Shown here: in pieces, positions 58,430 to 64,000 of the stretch
Layout: the number at the start of each line of letters is the position of its first letter
How positions within the stretch are numbered: the first letter of the stretch is position 1
Source of the DNA: Halomonas rhizosphaerae
Lineage (GTDB): Bacteria > Pseudomonadota > Gammaproteobacteria > Pseudomonadales > Halomonadaceae
Length of the DNA: 64,000 bases
Direction: 5' to 3'
Assembly: GCF_030010555.1 (NCBI RefSeq)
Contig: NZ_JASCQP010000028.1
Location: 186,001 to 250,000 of the forward strand
Position numbers and translations under genes: made by a program
Notes under the pieces: model-generated
Seen by the model: the letters and a program-made list of their open reading frames with translations, nothing else
Told to the model about the DNA's origin: nothing
Database searches by the model: none

Positions 58430-59401
58430 ATGGACCGCCCCCTCACCGTCCCCGACCCCGACCGCCACTGGCACCAGACCGGCGCCCAGCACCGCCGGCT
58501 GATCGAGGCCACCCGCGACCTGTCACCGCTGCGCACCGCGGTGGTCCACCCCTGCGACACGCCGTCGCTGGCCGGTGCCCTGGCCGCCTGGCGCGAGGGG
58601 CTGATCGAGCCCCTGCTGGTCGGTCCTCGGGCGCGCATCGAGGCCACCGCCGAGGAGCTGGGCGAGACCCTCGACGCGCTGAGGCTGATCGACACGCCGC
58701 ACAGCCATGCCTCGGCAGAACGGGCCGTGCGCCTCGCCGCCGACGGGGAAGCGGAGGCGCTGATGAAGGGCGCCCTGCATACCGATGAGCTGATGAGCGC
58801 AGCGGTCGCTCGGCAGGCAGGGTTGCGCACCGAACGCCAGATGAGCCATGTCTATGCCCTGGACGTCCCCAGCTATCCGCGCCCGCTGCTGATCTCCGAC
58901 GCCGCCCTGCACATCTCGCCGGACCTGGCCACCAAGGCCGACATCATCCAGAACGCCATCGACCTGGCCCGGGCCATCGGCATCGACCGCCCGCGGGTGG
59001 CCGTGCTCTCGGCAGTGGAAACGGTGCGCGCCACCCTGCCCTCCACCATCGAGGCCGCGGCACTTTGCAAGATGGCCGAACGCGGCCAGATCGAGGGCGG
59101 CGAGCTCGACGGCCCGCTGGCCATCGACAATGCCGTCTCCCTGAGCGCCGCTCGCCAGAAGGGGCTCGACTCCCCCGTGGCCGGCCAGGCCGACATCCTG
59201 ATCGCCCCGGACCTCGAGGCCGCCAACATGATCGCCAAGCTGCTGATCCATCTGGCCGGCGCCCAGGCCGCGGGGCTGGTGGTCGGTGCGCAGGTGCCGA
59301 TCATGCTCACCAGCCGCGCCGACGACGTGGACACGCGACTGGCCTCCGCCGCCCTCGCCCAGCTGCTGGTGCGGCGTCAGGCCGAGGGGGCCGCGCAATG
59401 A
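58430..59401 (+). CDS. pta: phosphate acetyl/butyryltransferase (single-domain Pta type)
   Basis: A 323-residue PTA_PTB-domain enzyme transferring acyl groups between CoA and phosphate. The blocks are KGALHTDELMSAAVARQAGLR, HVYALDVPSYPRPLLISDAAL, and SPVAGQADILIAPDLEAANM. It lacks the N-terminal regulatory domain of large enteric Pta. It could act on acetyl-, propionyl- or butyryl-CoA. The ATG at 58430 has GGAG upstream. Its stop overlaps the ackA start (ATGA). Confidence 0.9.
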   Translation: MDRPLTVPDPDRHWHQTGAQHRRLIEATRDLSPLRTAVVHPCDTPSLAGALAAWREGLIEPLLVGPRARIEATAEELGETLDALRLIDTPHSHASAERAVRLAADGEAEALMKGALHTDELMSAAVARQAGLRTERQMSHVYALDVPSYPRPLLISDAALHISPDLATKADIIQNAIDLARAIGIDRPRVAVLSAVETVRATLPSTIEAAALCKMAERGQIEGGELDGPLAIDNAVSLSAARQKGLDSPVAGQADILIAPDLEAANMIAKLLIHLAGAQAAGLVVGAQVPIMLTSRADDVDTRLASAALAQLLVRRQAEGAAQ

Positions 59402-60555
59402 GCCGAGTCCTGGTCCTCAATGCCGGCTCGGCGACCCTCAAGTTCGGGCTCTACGAGGCGGCGGACTGCCGGCTGCGCGGCGAGGTGGAGCGCATCGGCG
59501 ACGCTCCGGCACTGCGGCTGGTCAGCGGCGACCTCGATACCGACGGCTTCGCCCCGGCGGACAGCGGCCACGCCGGCGTGGCCGAGGCGCTGCTCGACTG
59601 GCTGGGCAGCGATCTCGACCTCGAGGGGCTCGCCGGCGTCGGCCACCGGGTGGTCCACGGCGGCACCCGACTGGCCGAGCCGGTACGCCTGGATGCCGAC
59701 CGCCTGGCCTACCTGGAAAGCCTGGAGCCCCTGGCGCCCCTGCACCAGCCCCAGTCGCTGGCGATCATTCGCGACCTGATGGCGCGGCATCCGAGCCTGC
59801 CCCAGGTGGCCTGCTTCGACACCGCCTTCCACCGCACCCAGCCGCGAGTCCGGCAGCTCTTCGCCCTGCCGCGGCATCTCGCCGACGAGGGGGTACTACG
59901 CTACGGCTTCCACGGCCTCTCCTATGCCCACGTGACCCGCCAGCTGCCGGCCGTGGTCGGCGAAGCGGCCGCACGGGGCCGGGTGGTGGTGGCCCACCTG
60001 GGCCAGGGATGCAGCCTCTGCGCACTGGAGAACGGCCGCAGCGTGGCGACGTCGATGGGTTTCACGGCGCTCGACGGCATGATGATGGGCAGCCGCTGCG
60101 GCCGCCTCGATCCCGGCGTGGTGCTCTACCTGCAGCAGCAGCGGGGCATGAGCGTCGCCGAGGTGGAGCGGCTGCTCTACCGCGAAAGCGGTCTGCTCGG
60201 CGTCTCGGGGATCTCCGCCGACATGCGCGACCTGCTGGCAAGCCCCTCGCCCCATGCCGAGGAGGCAGTGGCGCTATTCGTCGACCGGCTGCTGGAGGAA
60301 ATCGGTGCCTCGGTGGCACTGCTCGGTGGGCTCGATGCGCTGGTCTTCACCGGTGGCATCGGCGAGCACGCCGCCGAGATCCGCGCCCGCACCCTGAATG
60401 CCCTGGGCTGGCTGGGCATCCACCTCGACGCGCCGGCCAATGCCCGCCACGCCCTGCGTATCGATGGCAAGAAGGGCCCGGCCGTGGCCGTGGTCCCCAC
60501 CGACGAGGAGGGCGAGATGGCCCGCGGCACCCTCGCCTGCCTCGATACGAGGTGA
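59398..60555 (+). CDS. ackA: acetate kinase
   Basis: A 385-residue acetate/propionate kinase of the ASKHA fold. LVLNAGSATLKFGLY is signature 1. VGHRVVHGGT is signature 2. AHLGQGCSLCALENG replaces the usual HLGNG with Gln for Asn. TSMGFTALDGMMMGSRCGRLDPG, VFTGGIGEHAAEIR and TDEEGEMA are conserved. It makes acetyl-CoA from acetate with Pta, or ATP in the reverse direction. The start overlaps the pta stop. Confidence 0.93.
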   Translation: MSRVLVLNAGSATLKFGLYEAADCRLRGEVERIGDAPALRLVSGDLDTDGFAPADSGHAGVAEALLDWLGSDLDLEGLAGVGHRVVHGGTRLAEPVRLDADRLAYLESLEPLAPLHQPQSLAIIRDLMARHPSLPQVACFDTAFHRTQPRVRQLFALPRHLADEGVLRYGFHGLSYAHVTRQLPAVVGEAAARGRVVVAHLGQGCSLCALENGRSVATSMGFTALDGMMMGSRCGRLDPGVVLYLQQQRGMSVAEVERLLYRESGLLGVSGISADMRDLLASPSPHAEEAVALFVDRLLEEIGASVALLGGLDALVFTGGIGEHAAEIRARTLNALGWLGIHLDAPANARHALRIDGKKGPAVAVVPTDEEGEMARGTLACLDTR

Positions 60556-60662
60556 TTCCGTCACGACGAACGTCTTCCCCGCGTTGAATGCCGCTCCGGA
60601 CCCGCTGCCTATACTGGCGGCGTGCAGGCGCACAGGGCATCACGACAGAGGGACGAGGCACG

Positions 60663-61430
60663 ATGCAACGGGAAGAGTTCGTCCAGCAGCTATGGCTGGA
60701 CTATATCCACCAGCATCCGGACGTGGGCGGACTACGGCTCTGGCCCGTGGAAGCGCCGGCGGAGTACCTGGCAATCCTGACGCTGAACCATGGCCCCTGG
60801 GCCATGGAGGCCCTCCTGCCGACCCTGGTGCGCTACGGCTATCGTCCGCATCAGCGCTACGCCATGGCCGATCGCGGCCTGCTTGCCACCCTGCTCACCG
60901 CACCGGATGACGGCGCCTGGGTACTGCTCGCCGAGCTCCAGCTCGGCACCCTGTCGCGCCAGCCCCGCGAGCGCCTCCAGCAGCTGGTCGGCAATGCCGA
61001 CTCCCGCGAGGCCCGCAGCCAGGCGCTGCTCTGCCATGGCCGCCCCTGGCCGATGCCCGACTGGGACACCTATCAGGCCCTCCACATGGCCCACCCGCTG
61101 GCCGGCTGGCTCTCGGTGATGGGGCCGCGGATGCATCACGCCGGCTTCGACTGCCAACGTCTGGGGCACGACATTATCGAACTCGACGGCCAGCTGCGCC
61201 AGGCGGGCCTCGCCGGCAGCAGCGACCGCCATCACGGCCTCTTCCCCGTCTCCCCGCTGCTCGACTACCGCTTCTATGCCACCAGCTCGAGGCGACTGGC
61301 CTTCGCCGAGGGCGACGAGCATCGCGTCGGCCTCGGCGGGCTCGCCCTCGTCCAGAAGCAGGTCATCGCCAACCAGGAGCGTGCCGCCGAGCTCCTGCTG
61401 CCCCACCACACCCGCTGCGAGCTCTCCTGA
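60663..61430 (+). CDS. DUF1338-like protein (vicinal-oxygen-chelate type) of unknown function
   Basis: A 255-residue protein with LWLDYIHQHPDV, ILTLNHGPWAMEALLPTL, GYRPHQRYAMAD and LLAELQLGTLS, in the order of DUF1338 proteins. His residues in LNHGP and MHHAGFD could bind a metal. One DUF1338 protein (HglS) is a 2-oxoadipate dioxygenase/decarboxylase, but this protein is only a remote match. The ATG at 60663 has GAGG upstream. It may be cotranscribed with pta-ackA. Confidence 0.6.
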   Translation: MQREEFVQQLWLDYIHQHPDVGGLRLWPVEAPAEYLAILTLNHGPWAMEALLPTLVRYGYRPHQRYAMADRGLLATLLTAPDDGAWVLLAELQLGTLSRQPRERLQQLVGNADSREARSQALLCHGRPWPMPDWDTYQALHMAHPLAGWLSVMGPRMHHAGFDCQRLGHDIIELDGQLRQAGLAGSSDRHHGLFPVSPLLDYRFYATSSRRLAFAEGDEHRVGLGGLALVQKQVIANQERAAELLLPHHTRCELS

Positions 61431-61436
61431 CCCCGG

Positions 61437-61459
61437 TCATCCACAGATTCTGTGGATAA
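61437..61459. other. palindrome with two DnaA-box-like 9-mers
   Basis: A perfect 19-bp palindrome (61439-61457) joins TCATCCACA (61437-61445) and the exact DnaA-box complement TGTGGATAA (61451-61459). No origin genes are nearby. A titration or regulatory site is possible, or the match may be chance. Confidence 0.45.
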
Positions 61460-61563
61460 CGCTGTGCATCATCCCCGGGGAAGGCCGCCCGGGCGGGATG
61501 CCAGAGGGCCTGGCTCGGAATGGTCAGTTTTTCGACAGCCATTTTTCGATGTCCCTGACGAAA

Positions 61564-61589
61564 GCGGCCCGGACTCCAGTCCGGGCCGC
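61564..61589 (-). terminator. terminator of the CoA-transferase operon
   Basis: Perfect 12-bp arms GCGGCCCGGACT / AGTCCGGGCCGC are followed on the minus strand by TTTCGT, just beyond the scoB stop. Confidence 0.8.
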
Positions 61590-61612
61590 AGGCCTTGCCA
61601 ACAACGGGGAGA

Positions 61613-62275
61613 TCACTCCTCGAAGGTCATCTCCGGGACGTGGTCGGGCACTACCAGCTTGCCCGCGGTCAGCGACTCGATCTCCTCCACGGAGACCCCC
61701 GGCGCACGTTCCTTGAGGTGGAAGGCACCGTCCTTGATCTCCAGGTAGGCGAGGTCGGTCAGCACCCGGTTGATGCAGCCCGCGCCGGTCAGCGGCAGGT
61801 TGCAGGATTCGAGCAGCTTGGACTCGCCGTGCTTGGAGGCGTGGGTCATGGTGCAGATGATGTTCTCGGCGCCGGCCACCAGGTCCATGGCGCCGCCCAT
61901 GCCCTTGATCAGCTTGCCGGGGATCATCCAGGAAGCGATGTTGCCGTTCTGGTCCACCTCGAAGGCGCCCAGCACGGTCAGGTCCACATGGCCGCCGCGG
62001 ATCATGGCGAAGGATTCCGCCGACGAGAAGATCGCCGCGCCCGGACGGGCGGTGACCGTCTCCTTGCCGGCGTTGATCATGTCCGGGTCGACCTCCTCCT
62101 CGGAGGGATAGCGCCCCATGCCCAGCAGGCCGTTCTCGGACTGCAGCATCACGTCGATACCGTCGGGGATATAGTTGGCCACCAGGGTCGGGATGCCGAT
62201 GCCCAGGTTGACGTAGAAGCCATCCTCGAGTTCGCGCGCCACGCGCATTGCCATCTGTTCGCGAGTCAGTGCCAT
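61613..62275 (-). CDS. scoB: 3-oxoacid CoA-transferase subunit B
   Basis: A 220-residue beta subunit of succinyl-CoA:3-ketoacid CoA-transferase. NLGIGIPTLVANYIPDGIDV is the N-terminal CoA site. LQSENGLLGMGRYP contains the catalytic Glu. KGMGGAMDLVAGAENII is conserved. It follows scoA on the same strand and ends the operon. The ATG at 62275 is fixed by the MALTREQMAMRVARE start of the family. Confidence 0.94.
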   Translation of the reverse strand: MALTREQMAMRVARELEDGFYVNLGIGIPTLVANYIPDGIDVMLQSENGLLGMGRYPSEEEVDPDMINAGKETVTARPGAAIFSSAESFAMIRGGHVDLTVLGAFEVDQNGNIASWMIPGKLIKGMGGAMDLVAGAENIICTMTHASKHGESKLLESCNLPLTGAGCINRVLTDLAYLEIKDGAFHLKERAPGVSVEEIESLTAGKLVVPDHVPEMTFEE

Positions 62276-62358
62276 CTTGTTGCCTCTTGTGTTCGTTGGA
62301 GAAGCGGTTGCAGGAAGCGCCGGCGTTGGTTGCCGGGCGTCACGGACGCGAAGGGCGT

Positions 62359-63060
62359 TCAACCCTTGCGGACGGTGCGCTTCTCGATGCGCTTCTCGAA
62401 GCTGCCCTGGATCAGGCGGTCGACATAGATACCCGGGGTGTGGATCTGGTCGGGCTTGAGCTCGCCGGGCTCGACGATCTCCTCGACCTCGACCACGGTG
62501 ATCTTGCCCGCGGTGGCGGCCATCGGATTGAAGTTCTGGGCGGTGTCGCGATACACGACGTTGCCGTAGCGGTCGGCCTTCCAGCCCTTGACGATGGCGA
62601 AATCCCCTACCACTGACTCCTCGAGGATATAGTGGCGACCGTTGAACTCGCGCACCTCCTTGCCTTCGCCGATCGGCGTGCCGTAGCCGGTGGCGGTATA
62701 GAAGGCCGGGATGCCGGCGCCGCCGGCACGCATCTTCTCCGCCAGGGTGCCCTGGGGGGTGAGGACCACCTCGATCTCGTCATTGAGCATCTGCTGCTCG
62801 AAGAGCGCATTCTCGCCGACGTAGGAGGCATGGATCCGGCTGATCTGCTTGTCCTCGAGCAGCAGGCCTAGGCCGAAGCCGTCGACGCCGCAGTTGTTGG
62901 ACCATACCGTCAGGTCCTTGACGCCGCGACGCTTGATCTCGGCGATCAGGTTCTCGGGGATGCCGCAGAGACCGAAGCCGCCGGCGATCACGGTCATGCC
63001 GCTCTCGATGCCGTCCATTGCCTCTTCGTAGGAATACACACGCTTGTCGAATCCGGCCAT
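62359..63060 (-). CDS. scoA: 3-oxoacid CoA-transferase subunit A
   Basis: A 233-residue alpha subunit. [17 protein letters not shown] is the CoA signature (GGFGLCG). [18 protein letters not shown] and [22 protein letters not shown] are family marks. With ScoB it activates acetoacetate by CoA transfer from succinyl-CoA. It is first in the operon and divergent from a LysR gene. Confidence 0.94.
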   Translation of the reverse strand: MAGFDKRVYSYEEAMDGIESGMTVIAGGFGLCGIPENLIAEIKRRGVKDLTVWSNNCGVDGFGLGLLLEDKQISRIHASYVGENALFEQQMLNDEIEVVLTPQGTLAEKMRAGGAGIPAFYTATGYGTPIGEGKEVREFNGRHYILEESVVGDFAIVKGWKADRYGNVVYRDTAQNFNPMAATAGKITVVEVEEIVEPGELKPDQIHTPGIYVDRLIQGSFEKRIEKRTVRKG

Positions 63061-63134
63061 AGTGGCGCCTCGCGTTGTTGTGGAGTGAGTTGTGGAGTGA
63101 GTGGGCAGAATGTCAGGCCAGTGTTGCCGCTGCC

Positions 63135-63190
63135 AATATATTTGTTAAGTTTGTTTTATTTATCGATTGATCCGTTTTGCTCATAAATTT
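63135..63190. promoter_or_regulatory. AT-rich divergent promoter region between scoA and LysR
   Basis: This stretch is strikingly AT-rich compared with flanking DNA. It includes TTTAT/ATAAA and ATCGATTGAT dyads suited to LysR-type binding. No confident -35/-10 pair could be set. Confidence 0.45.
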
Positions 63191-63207
63191 GACCTTGGTA
63201 GCATGCC

Positions 63208-64000
63208 ATGACCGTCAAGCAGCTTCGCGCCTTCCTCGCCGTGGCCCGGACCCTGAGCTTCACCCAGGCCTGCGAGCACCTTCATCTCTCCCAGCCCGCC
63301 CTGAGCCTGGCGATCAAGGGGCTCGAGGAGAGTCTGGGCGGTCGCCTGCTGATCCGCAGTACTCGCAGCGTACGGCTCACCCCGGAAGGCGAGTCGCTGG
63401 TGCCCCTGGCCAAGCGGCTGATCGCCGAATGGGACAACACCGAGGAGCTGTTGCGCCAGCGCTTCACCCTGCAGCTCGGCCGCCTGGCGGTGGCCACCAT
63501 GCCCTCCTTTGCCAGCAACCTGCTGCCCCCCGCCCTGCGCGTCTTCCGCCAGCGTCATCCGAGGGTCAACGTCACGGTACATGACGTCATCAACGAGCAG
63601 GTGATCGAGATGGTGCGTGCCCGCCAGGTCGAGCTGGGGCTGGTGTTCGAGCCGGAGGCCACCGGTAGCCTCACCTTCACCCCGCTGTTTCGCGACCGCT
63701 TCGTTGCCGTGGTGCCGGCCGATTCGCGTCTGGCCGAGCGGGCACGGCTCGGCTGGGCGACACTGATGACCCGCGACTTCATCGCTCTGCAGCGCCCCTC
63801 CATGGTGCGCCGGCTGCTGGAACAGCAGCTACAGAGTCGCGGCGTGACGCTTCCCGCCGCCTTCGAGTGCCACCAGCTGGCCACCGTAGGGCGCATGGTC
63901 GCCAGCGGCCTTGGGGTCAGCGCGGTCCCGTCGCTGTGCATTGCCCAGATGCAGGAGCTCGGCGCCGTCTGCGTGCCCCTCGAGGATCCGGTGATCGAAC
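63208..64000 (+). CDS. LysR-family transcriptional regulator (3' end outside window)
   Basis: A LysR-type regulator truncated by the window end, with about 264 codons visible. The winged helix is VKQLRAFLAVARTLSFTQAC then LSQPALSLAIKGLEESLGGRL. The effector domain begins with LGRLAVATMPSFASNLLPPAL. It is divergent from scoA across a 147-bp AT-rich region, so it probably controls the CoA-transferase genes or itself. The effector is unknown. Confidence 0.9.
   Translation, partial: MTVKQLRAFLAVARTLSFTQACEHLHLSQPALSLAIKGLEESLGGRLLIRSTRSVRLTPEGESLVPLAKRLIAEWDNTEELLRQRFTLQLGRLAVATMPSFASNLLPPALRVFRQRHPRVNVTVHDVINEQVIEMVRARQVELGLVFEPEATGSLTFTPLFRDRFVAVVPADSRLAERARLGWATLMTRDFIALQRPSMVRRLLEQQLQSRGVTLPAAFECHQLATVGRMVASGLGVSAVPSLCIAQMQELGAVCVPLEDPVIE

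Noticed and set aside
59398..60555. AckA Gln in place of Asn in HLGNG as a sign of inactivation
   Set aside because: Other active-site residues are intact, and related acetate kinases with a similar GSRCG-LDPG pattern vary at this position.
61437..61459. DnaA boxes as a replication origin
   Set aside because: There is only one box pair, no AT-rich unwinding region, and no dnaA, dnaN or gidA genes nearby.

Overview
The window is GC-rich, densely packed chromosomal DNA from a gammaproteobacterium, most likely Halomonas or a close relative (Halomonadaceae). The reasons are the ubiG-mupP-yciK and ruvC-ruvA-ruvB-tol-pal arrangements, a RegB/RegA redox pair, acidic proteins, and ketone-body, acetate and leucine-dehydrogenase genes in one neighbourhood. 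This assignment rests on recognised families and synteny, not on a search. I saw no rRNA, tRNA, CRISPR array, transposase, integrase or phage gene. No gene-free stretch exceeds about 300 bases. About 60 protein genes cover nearly everything, and most look like housekeeping genes.

Layout. 1-9 kb: the end of pepQ, a YheT-like hydrolase, msrA, the TamA/TamB outer-membrane assembly pair, and a coiled-coil membrane protein of unknown role. 9-15 kb: sodB with a structured leader, a probable pseudoenzyme of the UDP-glucose dehydrogenase family coupled to galU, then ubiG-mupP and the convergent yciK. 14.5-25 kb: one long minus-strand block, fmdB-aspS-yebC-ruvC-ruvA-ruvB-tolQ-tolR-tolA-tolB-pal-cpoB, which links Holliday-junction processing to the Tol-Pal envelope machine. 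25-32 kb: a hydroxyacid dehydrogenase, sugar kinase and nucleoside hydrolase operon, acylphosphatase, leucine dehydrogenase, a YihY membrane protein, and NadM with an altered Nudix box. 32-41 kb: a HypT-like LysR regulator, cardiolipin synthase, class I fumarase, Nei, UvrB, an OsmC/HMA-like pair, YgfZ and TatD. 41-53.5 kb: RF3, a secreted putative zincin, an SDR, an aldo-keto reductase, a second-type FtsH, an erythromycin-esterase-like protein and an RND efflux pump with its adaptor. 53.6-64 kb: RegB/RegA, 3-hydroxybutyrate dehydrogenase, a HybE-like orphan chaperone, an inositol-phosphatase family enzyme, glutaredoxin, Pta-AckA, a DUF1338-like protein, a two-subunit 3-ketoacid CoA-transferase and a divergent LysR regulator cut by the window end.

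How the genes work together. Envelope integrity recurs as a theme: TamAB, Tol-Pal, MupP peptidoglycan recycling, cardiolipin synthase, GalU and the RND pump. DNA repair and recombination is a second: RuvABC, UvrB and Nei. Overflow carbon and redox balance is a third: HBDH, CoA-transferase, Pta-AckA, fumarase and RegBA.

I did not find a convincing undescribed multi-gene system. The points most worth a second look are single-gene or sub-gene oddities: the Ugd-like protein lacking its catalytic cysteine, the orphan HybE homologue, the NadM Nudix substitution, the sodB leader, the OsmC/HMA-like pair without CxxC, the 7-bp tandem repeat after regA, and several intergenic palindromes.
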